Source: Acidimicrobiia bacterium
GTDB lineage: Bacteria > Actinomycetota > Acidimicrobiia > Spongiisociales > Spongiisociaceae
Assembly: GCA_009841075.1 (NCBI GenBank)
Contig: VXMP01000036.1
Location: 1-64,000, forward strand
Length of the DNA: 64,000 nucleotides
Direction of reading: 5' to 3'
The position numbers were made by a program, and so were the translations under genes. Below are positions 44,143-54,055 of this stretch, in pieces. Each line of letters starts with the position of its first letter. Position 1 is the first letter of the stretch. The notes below the pieces were generated by a model, which saw only the letters and a program-made list of their open reading frames with translations, did no database searches and was not told the origin of the DNA.

Positions 44143-45872
44143 CCGCCCGACTGGATCCGGTTCTGATCGAGGTGCTCTGGAGCCGGGTGCTGTCGGTCGT
44201 CAACGAGCAGCAGGTGGCCTTGCAGCGCACCGCCTTCAGCACCATCGTGCGGGAGACCCAGGATCTGGCCTGCGGGGTGTTCGACACCCACGGCCGGATG
44301 ATGGCCCAGTCGCTCACCGGCACCCCCGGCCACATCAACGCCATGGCCACCGGATTGCGCCATTTCCTCCACGAGTATCCACCCGGTTCGCTCCAACCAG
44401 GCGATGTTCTGATAACCAACGATCCGTGGATGACCGCCGGCCAGATCAACGATATAACGGTAGTGACGCCGGTCTTCAAAAACGGCCGCGAGGTGGCCTA
44501 TTTCGCCAACACCTGTCACGCCGCCGACATCGGGGGAAGAATCCTCTCCGCCGAGGCCCGGGAGGTGTACGAGGAAGGGTTGCGAATCCCGATTATGAAG
44601 CTCTACGACCAGGGCAAAATCAACCAGGACCTGATCTCGATCGTCCGGGCCAACGTGCGGACGCCCGACGAAACCGTAGGCGACCTTTACGCCCAGACCT
44701 CCTGCAACGATGTGGGGGCCCGGGCGTTGCTGGGCTTCATGGATGAGTTCGACCTCGACACCGTAGATCCGCTTTCGGATGAGATAATCACCCGCTCCGA
44801 GGAGGCGATGCGGGAGGCCATCCGCGAGATCCCCAACGGGGTTCATAGGCATGAAACCTGGAGCGACGGTTTCGAGGAACCCATCCTGATCAGAGCGACC
44901 GTAACCATCGAAGACCAGGACGTTTTCATCGACTTCGCCGGTTCCTCGCCGGAGAGCGCCCGCGGCATCAACGTGGTCTTCAACTACACCCACGCCTACG
45001 CCTCGTTCGCCATGAAGGCCGCCGTCAGCCCCGACATTCCCCACAACGACGGGGCCTTCCGTCCGGTGCACGTTTCCGCTCCACCCGGATCGATTCTCAA
45101 CTGTTTGGAACCGGCCGCGGTGGCGTCCCGGCACCTGATCGGACATTTTCTACCGGGGGTGGTGTTCGGGGCCTTGGCCGAAGCCCTTCCCGACCGTTTG
45201 ATGGCACCGGGTGCGGATCCGATCTGGATCTCGATCTGGAGGGGCCGCCCCCCTGGTTCTGACGACCGTTTCACCTTCAGCCTGTTCCAGTGCGGCGGGG
45301 CGGGTGCCCGAGCCTCCAAGGACGGTCTCAACACCACCGGCTTCCCCAGCGGGGTGGCGGGCGTTCCGGCCGAATCTTTGGAAACCCTCACCTCCCTGGT
45401 TCAGCACCGCCGGGAACTCCGCACCGACTCCGGAGGGATCGGCCGGTTCAGAGGAGGGCTGGGCCAGCTGACCGAGATGAGCTGTCGGACCGACCAGGAC
45501 TGGACGGTGTCGGCGATGGTTGACCGCATCTCCCATCCACCGGAAGGCTTGTTGGGTGCCGGGCCGGGGGCGGCCGGAGAGTTCAAGATAGACGGCACCA
45601 AGGAGGGAGAGCCCAAGCGTCTGCTGGTGCTGAAACCCGCTACCAAGGTGCAGCTGAACCTACCCGGAGGGGGAGGCTACGGCGATCCGTTTACCCGAGA
45701 CCCGGAGGCGGTTTTGGAGGACGTAATCGAGGGATACGTATCTATTGAAGCCGCTCGCCGGGATTACGGGGTAGTAGTGGAGTACCTGGGTAAAGACGAT
45801 CAGCTGGTTCGCCTACCGCACCACTATCGCCTTGACCGGGAAGCCACCCACCGCCTGCGTACATTAAAGTAG
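44139..45872 (+). CDS. Hydantoinase B/oxoprolinase (HyuB) family, or acetone/acetophenone carboxylase subunit
   Basis: DPVLIEVLWSRVLSVVNEQQVALQRTAFSTIVRETQDLACGVFD, GHINAMATGLRHFL, LITNDPWMTAGQINDITVVTPVF; LPGGGGYGDP. Confidence 0.88.
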   Translation: MTARLDPVLIEVLWSRVLSVVNEQQVALQRTAFSTIVRETQDLACGVFDTHGRMMAQSLTGTPGHINAMATGLRHFLHEYPPGSLQPGDVLITNDPWMTAGQINDITVVTPVFKNGREVAYFANTCHAADIGGRILSAEAREVYEEGLRIPIMKLYDQGKINQDLISIVRANVRTPDETVGDLYAQTSCNDVGARALLGFMDEFDLDTVDPLSDEIITRSEEAMREAIREIPNGVHRHETWSDGFEEPILIRATVTIEDQDVFIDFAGSSPESARGINVVFNYTHAYASFAMKAAVSPDIPHNDGAFRPVHVSAPPGSILNCLEPAAVASRHLIGHFLPGVVFGALAEALPDRLMAPGADPIWISIWRGRPPGSDDRFTFSLFQCGGAGARASKDGLNTTGFPSGVAGVPAESLETLTSLVQHRRELRTDSGGIGRFRGGLGQLTEMSCRTDQDWTVSAMVDRISHPPEGLLGAGPGAAGEFKIDGTKEGEPKRLLVLKPATKVQLNLPGGGGYGDPFTRDPEAVLEDVIEGYVSIEAARRDYGVVVEYLGKDDQLVRLPHHYRLDREATHRLRTLK

Positions 45873-45877
45873 CTTGT

Positions 45878-46294
45878 ATGAGGATGTCGGGGCCGGCCAG
45901 GAAAGCCTTGGGAGGAGCGCTGTTCGTCTATGCCATCCTCTACACGACACATGTCGTTTTTAATCCCTTCTATTCGGATCAGATATCCACCTCAGATGTG
46001 TACCAGATCATGAATCCTTTGACGGCGATAGGTATTTTGATTTCGGCTGCAGTGGCCTGGAGGCACAAACCGGCCTCAGAGGATGCATCGGTTTCATCGG
46101 GACATTATCTGGCTGCTCAGGCCGGGTTCTATCTGAGCTTGGTGTTGGCCATCTTGTTCTTCACGCTTTGGTTCAGGGGGCTCAATGACGAACCTTCGGG
46201 CGCGGCCGACAACATGGCTTGGTATTCCGTTGCCGTGCTCCACCCACTGGTACTGGGTACCACCGGAACCCATCTATGGAAGTCGACCGACTGA
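45878..46294 (+). CDS. Hypothetical membrane protein
   Basis: 138 aa with about four hydrophobic segments; compact position after the HyuB gene. Confidence 0.6.
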   Translation: MRMSGPARKALGGALFVYAILYTTHVVFNPFYSDQISTSDVYQIMNPLTAIGILISAAVAWRHKPASEDASVSSGHYLAAQAGFYLSLVLAILFFTLWFRGLNDEPSGAADNMAWYSVAVLHPLVLGTTGTHLWKSTD

Positions 46295-46299
46295 TTCAC

Positions 46300-47235
46300 T
46301 CAGGTTTCGTTCCGGCGGCTGCTCAGCCAGGCCCCCATCAAAACCAACCCCATCCCCGCCAACTGGAGCAGCACCACAGTCTCGTTTCGGAAGGTCACCC
46401 CTAAGAGGGTAGCGACCAGGGGGAGCAGATAGATAGACACGCTTCCCCGGGTCGATCCCACCCGACCTACCAGGGCCGCCATGAGCACATATCCTCCACC
46501 GGTGTTCAGTACCCCGAGAACCAAGATACTGATCGCCGAGGAGACCCTCAAGGAAGACTGCGGAATCGACATAAGGCCGACAGGTGTCAACAGGGCAGCC
46601 GCTATACCAAGCGCCCACATCAGTAAGGCCGGCGAGCCATATCGTTGGGTGAGCGGCACGGCGGTATTCAGGGAGAACCCATACAGCAGCGTGGCCACCA
46701 CCACCAGCACCACCCCCCAGGCCTCGGCTTCCGATCCGGAGGCGACCGGGTAGCCGATCAGCAAGGCCCCGATAAACCCCAATGCCACCCCGACAACCAG
46801 GCGCAGTCGAGGGAGGGTATGAATCAGCAGGGCCGCAATCACCGCACTCCAGATGGGAACCAGGGCGTTGAACATCCCCGCCAAGGCCGAATCAATGCTC
46901 CTCTGGGCCAGCGGAAACAGCACGAACGGGATGGCCACCCAGGTGAGGCCGAGAAGCACCATTCTGCCCAGGTCGGCTCGATCAATGCGGCGGCGGGCCA
47001 TCGGGAGGACGGCCAGGGCCAGGAACCCGAGCAGGCTCCTCGCCCAGGCTATTACCGGAGGTGCCAGAGACTCCAGCGCAATATCGATGAAAAGGTACGA
47101 AGACCCCCAGATCAGGGCCACCCCCACCAACAGAGCCCAATCCAACAGCCCGAAAGACCCGGTTTGCGAGCCCTCGGCGGTGGCGATCAAACGGTGGGCT
47201 CTTCCGGAGCGGGACCGTGGGTTCAGATCGGGCAT
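46300..47235 (-). CDS. EamA/DMT-family transporter
   Basis: About 10 TM segments; GVALIWGSSYLFIDIALESLAPPVIAWAR and a repeated second half. Confidence 0.82.
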   Translation of the reverse strand: MPDLNPRSRSGRAHRLIATAEGSQTGSFGLLDWALLVGVALIWGSSYLFIDIALESLAPPVIAWARSLLGFLALAVLPMARRRIDRADLGRMVLLGLTWVAIPFVLFPLAQRSIDSALAGMFNALVPIWSAVIAALLIHTLPRLRLVVGVALGFIGALLIGYPVASGSEAEAWGVVLVVVATLLYGFSLNTAVPLTQRYGSPALLMWALGIAAALLTPVGLMSIPQSSLRVSSAISILVLGVLNTGGGYVLMAALVGRVGSTRGSVSIYLLPLVATLLGVTFRNETVVLLQLAGMGLVLMGAWLSSRRNET

Positions 47236-47292
47236 CGGAGGGAAAGGGTAACCGGGTTGTATCCGGCTTCGACCCTCCTAAGCTAGAAGGGT

Positions 47293-47718
47293 ATGGAACT
47301 TCACCAGATCAAAGACCAGGGTGCCGAACCCCCTCGGGTGGTTCTGCCCATGCCCGAGGCCGATTTAACGGAGCGCATCCAGGCCGCCCGAACCATAGGA
47401 GAGATATCCGCGGTGGTTGCTGATAGCCCGCAGTCGATCGAGGCCTGGGCGGCGCTGGCCAAGCTCCATGAGGAAGCCGAGGACGGCGCAGAAGGCCTGG
47501 TGTCGGCCTACGCCTGCTATCGGGTCGGCTATCACCGGGGTTTGGACGCTCTACGACAAAGCGGCTGGAGGGGCAGCCAACTGGTCAGGTGGGAGGACGT
47601 ATCCAACCGAGGATTTCTGCGTTGCCTGGCCGGTCTGGGACGACTGGCCGGCCGGATCGGCGAGCAGGACGAAGCGGACCGCTGTGCCGATTTCCTGGCC
47701 CGACTGGACCCCACCTAA
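47293..47718 (+). CDS. DUF3151-like actinobacterial protein
   Basis: YRVGYHRGLDALRQSGWRGSQLVRWEDVSNRGFLRCLAGLGRLAGRIGEQDEADRCADFL. Confidence 0.65.
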   Translation: MELHQIKDQGAEPPRVVLPMPEADLTERIQAARTIGEISAVVADSPQSIEAWAALAKLHEEAEDGAEGLVSAYACYRVGYHRGLDALRQSGWRGSQLVRWEDVSNRGFLRCLAGLGRLAGRIGEQDEADRCADFLARLDPT

Positions 47719-47729
47719 ACCAAAAGATC

Positions 47730-48643
47730 ATGGAAACCGACCCTACCCCCATCGACTACATCGCCCACACCAGGGAAACCTACTCCTCTCTGGGATATCC
47801 GCCCTACCGCTGGGCCCATAACGATGACCCACCCCCTTGGGCTACATTGGATAAACCTCTGGAGGAAGCCAGGCTGGGTTTGATCGCCTCGGGCGGGGTA
47901 TATCAACGAGGTCAGGTGGCCTTCACCCATCGTGACGATGTAACCCATCGGGAGATCCCTATCGGCACCGACCTGGCCGAGGTGCGGGTCACCCATTTCG
48001 CCTTCGACCTGGAGGCGGCCCGACAGGACCCCAACGTGGTCTTCCCGCTCGACACCCTACGTTCTCTGGTATCCGAGGGGGTAATCAGGGAGTTGGCACC
48101 GACGGCCCTTACCTTTATGGGGGGCATCTATTCCCAACGTCGCCTGTCCGCCGAGCTGGTGCCGGTGCTGGTGGATCGTATCCTGGAGATGGAGTGCGAC
48201 GTGGTGCTTCTGGTGCCGGTCTGACCGGTGTGTCATCAGTCAGTTGGACTGGTCGCCCGGGCAATCGAATCCAAAGGGGTTCCCACCCTTTCCATGACCA
48301 GCGCCCGTTCGATAACCGCCTCGGTTAACCCCCCAAGGGCCGCCTTCACCGACTTCCCGCTGGGACACACCTGCGGTCCGCCCGACAACCCCGTCCTGCA
48401 ACGTTCCATCCTGCGCCAGGCCCTGGCCTTATTCGAAACCAGGTCGGAACCCGGCCTGGTTGATCTGGGCTACCGATGGCACCAACCCTGGAAAGAGGAG
48501 GCCCGGCGTCTTCAAGACCACCGTACCCCGCGATACGACACCCCGCAGTACCAAAACCAGGATGACCGGAAAGCGGCCGAAGCCTCCTACGGGCCGGAGA
48601 TCGCCTGCGGGGTTTGCGCCCCGAGCCAAGTCCCCCGCACCTG

Positions 48644-48644
<1 letters not shown>
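47730..48644 (+). CDS. Glycine/sarcosine/betaine/D-proline reductase selenoprotein B-like protein with in-frame TGA (Sec, codon 165)
   Basis: ORF 47730-48221, TGA at 48222-48224, then the same frame runs open to 48644. Junction LLVPV-U-PVCHQSVGLVARAIE...PPRAAFTDFPLGHTCG is continuous with the family; UxxC motif plus SECIS-like hairpin. Confidence 0.82.
48235..48253 (+). promoter_or_regulatory. SECIS-like hairpin
   Basis: AUCAGUC-[AGUUG]-GACUGGU (7 bp incl. one G-U); apical loop starts 17 nt after the UGA and has G in its first two positions, as described for bacterial SECIS. Confidence 0.65.
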
Positions 48645-49543
<899 letters not shown>

Positions 49544-49549
49544 TCCGGC

Positions 49550-49735
49550 TCAGTCGGGTGGTGCCGATTCTCCCTCGGACTGCTTGGCCAGGTAGAGCCA
49601 GCCCAGCCCGTGCAGACCGACACCGATACCCAACACCAGCGTGACCGTCCAGTATCCGCCGACGGCCGCGCCCAGAGCCGCCAGCGTGGCCAGGGTTACG
49701 AGTGCTACCCGCACTCCGTTGAGAGGTCCGTACAT
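49550..49735 (-). CDS. Small hypothetical membrane protein
   Basis: 61 aa, two hydrophobic segments. Confidence 0.4.
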   Translation of the reverse strand: MYGPLNGVRVALVTLATLAALGAAVGGYWTVTLVLGIGVGLHGLGWLYLAKQSEGESAPPD

Positions 49736-49794
49736 ATTTCCTTCCTGCGGTTGGCGGTATATTCTATGTCTGCGGGATGATCTGAGGAGGCCGC

Positions 49795-50241
49795 ATGGAT
49801 AACGAAGTATGGAGATGGGTGTGGACCGGCATGGCGCTGATCATGGCCGTCGGGGAGATCATCACCGCCGGGTTCTTCCTCCTCCCGTTCGCAATCGGGG
49901 CCGGATTGGCTGCGGTCGCCGCCTGGATAGGTTTGACGGATGTGGTTCAATGGGCTCTCTTTTTCATTGGTACGGCGGTATCTATGCTTTATGTGCGCCG
50001 CTTTATCCGGGTTCAAGACCAGGAACAGAGTCTGGTGGTAGGTCCCAAGCGCTACGTGGGCGGAACCGGGTTGGTAATCGAAACCATCGATACCGACCTG
50101 AACACCGGTCTGATCAGGATCGAAGCTGAAGAATGGCGGGCCATCACCGACGGTGGTCCGATTCCGGAAGGAACTCGGATCAAGGTGGTGGAACTAAGAG
50201 GGACCAGGTTGGTGGTCGAAAGGTCGACCAAAGAGACCTGA
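49795..50241 (+). CDS. NfeD-family membrane protein
   Basis: Hydrophobic N-terminus plus OB-like C-terminus VGGTGLVIETIDTDLNTGLIRIEAEEWRAITDGGPIPEGTRIKVVELRGTRLVVE; next to a band-7 gene. Confidence 0.85.
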   Translation: MDNEVWRWVWTGMALIMAVGEIITAGFFLLPFAIGAGLAAVAAWIGLTDVVQWALFFIGTAVSMLYVRRFIRVQDQEQSLVVGPKRYVGGTGLVIETIDTDLNTGLIRIEAEEWRAITDGGPIPEGTRIKVVELRGTRLVVERSTKET

Positions 50242-50280
50242 AAAATCGAGATTATCTAGCAAGCTGAGAAGGAGCAACAA

Positions 50281-51207
50281 ATGGAAGTAGCGGGCATACT
50301 GCTGCTGGCTGTAATCGCCCTGGCCGTCTTATTGATAGCGGCCACCGGATTCCGGATCGTCCGGCCCTTTGAGCAAGGGCTGATCGAGTTCCTCGGTAGG
50401 TATCAGAAGACGGTAGAGCCGGGGCTTCGTTTCGTCATACCGTTCGTGCAGCGGATCCTCAAGGTGGACATGCGGGAACAGGTGGTGGATGTTCCGCCCC
50501 AGGAGGTCATCACCAAGGACAACGTGGTGGTAACCGTCGACGCGGTGATCTATTTCGAGGCCACCGATCCGGTGAAGCTCAAGTACGCGGTGGGTAACTT
50601 CATTCTGGCCATCACCAAGCTGGCCCAGACCAACCTCCGTAACGTGGTGGGCGACCTCCAGCTGGACGAGGCGCTGGTTTCACGGGAGCTGATCAACAGC
50701 AAGCTCCGTCAGATTCTCGATGACGCCACCGACAAGTGGGGCACCCGGGTGGTCCGGGTGGAGATCCAGCGGATCGAGCCCCCGCCGGATGTGGCCGACG
50801 CCATGCACCGGCAGATGAAAGCCGAGCGGGATCGGCGGGCGGTGGTCACCGAGGCGGAGGGCCAAAAGCGCTCGGCCATTCTGCAGGCCGAGGGCATCAA
50901 GCAGTCCGCCATCCTCAAGGCCGAGGGCGAGGCGGAGGCTATCAAGCGGGTGGCGGACGCCGACAAATATCAGAAGTTGACGGTCGCCGAAGGTGAAGGC
51001 CAGGCCATCGAACGGGTTTTCCAGGCCATCCACACCGGTGACCCGACTCCCGACCTGATCGCCATCCGCTACCTGGAAGCCCTGCAGGGAATCGCCAACG
51101 GGACCGCTACCAAGGTCTTCCTGCCCCTGGACACCTCCGGTCTGCTGGGGTCGGTGGCGGCGATAGGCGAGCTGCTAAGAGAGGGAACTACCGACCAGGA
51201 CGGATAG
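50281..51207 (+). CDS. SPFH/band 7 (stomatin-like) protein
   Basis: [29 protein letters not shown]-like N-terminus; [50 protein letters not shown]. Confidence 0.92.
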   Translation: MEVAGILLLAVIALAVLLIAATGFRIVRPFEQGLIEFLGRYQKTVEPGLRFVIPFVQRILKVDMREQVVDVPPQEVITKDNVVVTVDAVIYFEATDPVKLKYAVGNFILAITKLAQTNLRNVVGDLQLDEALVSRELINSKLRQILDDATDKWGTRVVRVEIQRIEPPPDVADAMHRQMKAERDRRAVVTEAEGQKRSAILQAEGIKQSAILKAEGEAEAIKRVADADKYQKLTVAEGEGQAIERVFQAIHTGDPTPDLIAIRYLEALQGIANGTATKVFLPLDTSGLLGSVAAIGELLREGTTDQDG

Positions 51208-51225
51208 CAGTTAGCAGTACCCTTT

Positions 51226-51984
51226 CTAAAGGATCTGGCTCAGGAACAGCTTGGTCCGGTCGTGCTGGGGGTTGGTGAAGAAATGCTCCGGCGTCCCCTC
51301 TTCCACCACCGTTCCGTAGTCGAAAAACAGAACCCGATGGGCTACCTCACGGGCGAACCCCATTTCGTGGGTGACCACGATCATGGTCATCCCCGACTCG
51401 GCCAGCTCCTTCATCACGTCCAGCACCTCTTTGATCATTTCCGGGTCCAGCGCCGAGGTGGGTTCGTCGAAGAGCATGATCCTGGGGTTCATGGCCAAGG
51501 AACGGGCGATAGCCACCCGCTGCTGCTGACCGCCGGAGAGCTGCCCAGGATATTTGTCGGCCTGCTCAGGTATCCCGACCCGCTCCAATAGCTGTCGGGC
51601 CTGGGATTCGGCGTCTGTGCGGGTCCGGTTGCGCACCCAGATCGGGGCCAGGGTGATGTTTTCCATCACGGTCAGGTGAGGGAACAGGTTGAACTGCTGG
51701 AAAACCATGCCCACATCCCGCCGGATGGCGTCGATGTTGCGGAGGTCGTTGGTCATTTCCCGACCGTCCACCACGATTCTTCCCGCCTGGTGGCTTTCCA
51801 ACCGGTTGATGCAGCGGATAAAGGTGGACTTGCCGGAGCCGGACGGTCCGATAACCACCACCACTTCTCCCCAGCCGATGGTGGTGGTTACCCCGGATAG
51901 GGCCTGGAAGTCACCGAACCATTTTTTGACCCCCTCGCAGACGATGGCGGGAGTCGATCCGTTGCCGGTTTGTTTAGCTGCCAT
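51226..51984 (-). CDS. Amino-acid ABC transporter ATP-binding protein (AapP/GlnQ-like)
   Basis: Walker [48 protein letters not shown]. Confidence 0.94.
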   Translation of the reverse strand: MAAKQTGNGSTPAIVCEGVKKWFGDFQALSGVTTTIGWGEVVVVIGPSGSGKSTFIRCINRLESHQAGRIVVDGREMTNDLRNIDAIRRDVGMVFQQFNLFPHLTVMENITLAPIWVRNRTRTDAESQARQLLERVGIPEQADKYPGQLSGGQQQRVAIARSLAMNPRIMLFDEPTSALDPEMIKEVLDVMKELAESGMTMIVVTHEMGFAREVAHRVLFFDYGTVVEEGTPEHFFTNPQHDRTKLFLSQIL

Positions 51985-52020
51985 GTGGTGAAACCTCCTT
52001 GAGAACCGTTTTGACCTTCA

Positions 52021-54054
52021 TCAGCGTTCCCCCAGGCCGATGCTTTTCTCATAGCGCAGGGCCAGCCTGGAGATGGTGAAGGTGAAGACCCAATAGAACA
52101 GCGCCATGAAGAACATCATCTGGGTAAGCGTGCCCTGGAAATTGGGATCGCTTTGCTGGGGCACGAAGTTGCGGGCGATCAGCAGCACATCGGCCAGGCC
52201 GATTATGGCGACCAGGGAGGTGTCCTTGAAGGCGATAATTATCGATCCCACCAGGGCAGGTATCACCGTCCGGATGGCCTGGGGCAGGATCACCAGAGAG
52301 GTGGATTGGACCACGCTGAGCCCGACCGCCCGGGCCGCCTCATACTGGCCCTTGTTGATGGCCTGAAGCCCCCCGCGGATGTTCTCGGCCACATAGGCGG
52401 AGTTGAAAATGGCGATGGCCGCCACCACCCGTACGATCTCGTCGAACTCCACACCGGACGGGAGGAAGGCGGTGAGCATGGCCGAGCCGAAGAACAGCCA
52501 GGTGATCATAGGAATGCTCCGTACCAGCTCGATGTAGCCGGTGGCCAGCAGACGGAAAATGGGCAGGCTGGAGGTGCGGGCCAGGGCCAGGACCAGACCG
52601 GCGGGTAACGAAAGCGCCAAACCGCTGATCGCCAGCAGAATGGTCAGGTTGAAGCCCCCCAGGAAGGTGGTGCTCTGGAACTCAAGGGAGGTGTCAGAGC
52701 CTCCCAGCAGAAAAGCCGCCACGATCAGGAACGAAATCGGAATCCAGGCCCTGACCAGATTGGCGCGGCCCTGTTCCGTCCCGCCGAACACCGGCGCGCT
52801 TAGCAGGGCCAAGGCCAGCGCCACCATGAAGGTTCTATAAACGAACGGCATGGGGACGAACCAGATAATCAGGGCAAGCATGGCCAGCCCGGCCCCGGCG
52901 GCCCGTACCATCTCCACCGGCTCATGGATGGTGATCGCCGCTGCCACCAGAGCCAATCCGATGGCCGCCATCAAAACGGTCGACCAGAGCGGCCCGTCAC
53001 CGAAGGCGAACGACATCAGGCCGACTATCACGCCCAAGATTCCCACCGTGGCACCGGTGACGGCCCGGTTGGGCGGAAGGCCGACCACCCAGATAACCAC
53101 GCTTCCCAGGATGCCGAAGATCAGCAGGGTCCCCAGATCCGAGCTTAAGAAGGGGGTTTCTCCGAAGCCCAGGATGTCGGCCCAGTCCAGGATCGGGTCG
53201 CGCTGGATGACGAAGATGATGATCGGATACGAAAGAATCCAGGCAGATATCAGTACCCGACGCATCAGCTTGGGCCGTTGGCGGTGGAGGAAAATCCCGA
53301 CGAAATAGGCCAGGATGGTGACCCCGAACAGGATCGTCCAGGGGCGGGCGGTGGTAGTAGCGATCCGGGCGGTGGTCTCGTCGAATTGGCCCTCGGGAAC
53401 CGGCAGCCAAACCGTCCAGAGTGCCAGCGTAACCAGGGCCATGCCCAACACCGGAACTACCAAGATCGGGACTGTCTGCTCGCTTTCCCGTCGATGGGCC
53501 GCCTGAGCGAAGAAATGAGCGGCCACCGCCCCCGCCAAGGAAGCCAGCTCGATCCAGGTGCGGATCGAGCTCCAATCGGCCGGATTGTCGAACCGGAGGA
53601 ATGGGAGCCCGAAACTGGCTGCCCCCTCACCGTGGTGCATTATTCCGGTGAGGAACACCAGCACAAAGGCGGCTCTAACCCCTTGAGCCATCTTTTCTAC
53701 GGAAATCTGGCCCCCGAACTCCCAGGAGGCCAGCGACCAGACCACCAGCACCGCGAATATGCCTATGGAAACCCAGATCCGGATCAGGTCGTCCTGCGGG
53801 AAGGCCTGCACCATGAGCAGCTTCATGTTGTAGGTGACCGCCGCCCACCGGCGTTCGGCGGCGAACAGGTAGGTGGTTACGAACCCCATCAGGTTCAGGA
53901 CTATCAGGACAAAAGCCACCGTCAGGAAGGCGTTGAAGGCGATAGGCCCCCAGGTATCGCCGGCGAACAGGTTTTCCCTACACCAGGCCCAGGGGCCGGA
54001 CCGGGGCTTTTCGGGGGCCAGCTCGGCGGTTTGCGGAGGCGTCATCTGTTCCAT
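52021..54054 (-). CDS. Amino-acid ABC transporter permease (AapM-like) with an expanded membrane region
   Basis: C-terminal permease core GYIELVRSIPMITWLFFGS...AYVAENIRGGLQAINKGQYEAARAVGLS; about 450 aa of extra hydrophobic sequence N-terminally. Confidence 0.85.
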   Translation of the reverse strand: MEQMTPPQTAELAPEKPRSGPWAWCRENLFAGDTWGPIAFNAFLTVAFVLIVLNLMGFVTTYLFAAERRWAAVTYNMKLLMVQAFPQDDLIRIWVSIGIFAVLVVWSLASWEFGGQISVEKMAQGVRAAFVLVFLTGIMHHGEGAASFGLPFLRFDNPADWSSIRTWIELASLAGAVAAHFFAQAAHRRESEQTVPILVVPVLGMALVTLALWTVWLPVPEGQFDETTARIATTTARPWTILFGVTILAYFVGIFLHRQRPKLMRRVLISAWILSYPIIIFVIQRDPILDWADILGFGETPFLSSDLGTLLIFGILGSVVIWVVGLPPNRAVTGATVGILGVIVGLMSFAFGDGPLWSTVLMAAIGLALVAAAITIHEPVEMVRAAGAGLAMLALIIWFVPMPFVYRTFMVALALALLSAPVFGGTEQGRANLVRAWIPISFLIVAAFLLGGSDTSLEFQSTTFLGGFNLTILLAISGLALSLPAGLVLALARTSSLPIFRLLATGYIELVRSIPMITWLFFGSAMLTAFLPSGVEFDEIVRVVAAIAIFNSAYVAENIRGGLQAINKGQYEAARAVGLSVVQSTSLVILPQAIRTVIPALVGSIIIAFKDTSLVAIIGLADVLLIARNFVPQQSDPNFQGTLTQMMFFMALFYWVFTFTISRLALRYEKSIGLGER

Positions 54055-54055
54055 T

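Noticed and set aside
48222-48224. TGA taken as an ordinary stop, making 47730-48221 and 48228-48644 two genes or a pseudogene
   Set aside because: Both halves are in the same frame, match one protein family, and the TGA sits in a UxxC motif with a SECIS-like hairpin; Sec decoding explains it better, though selABCD could not be checked here
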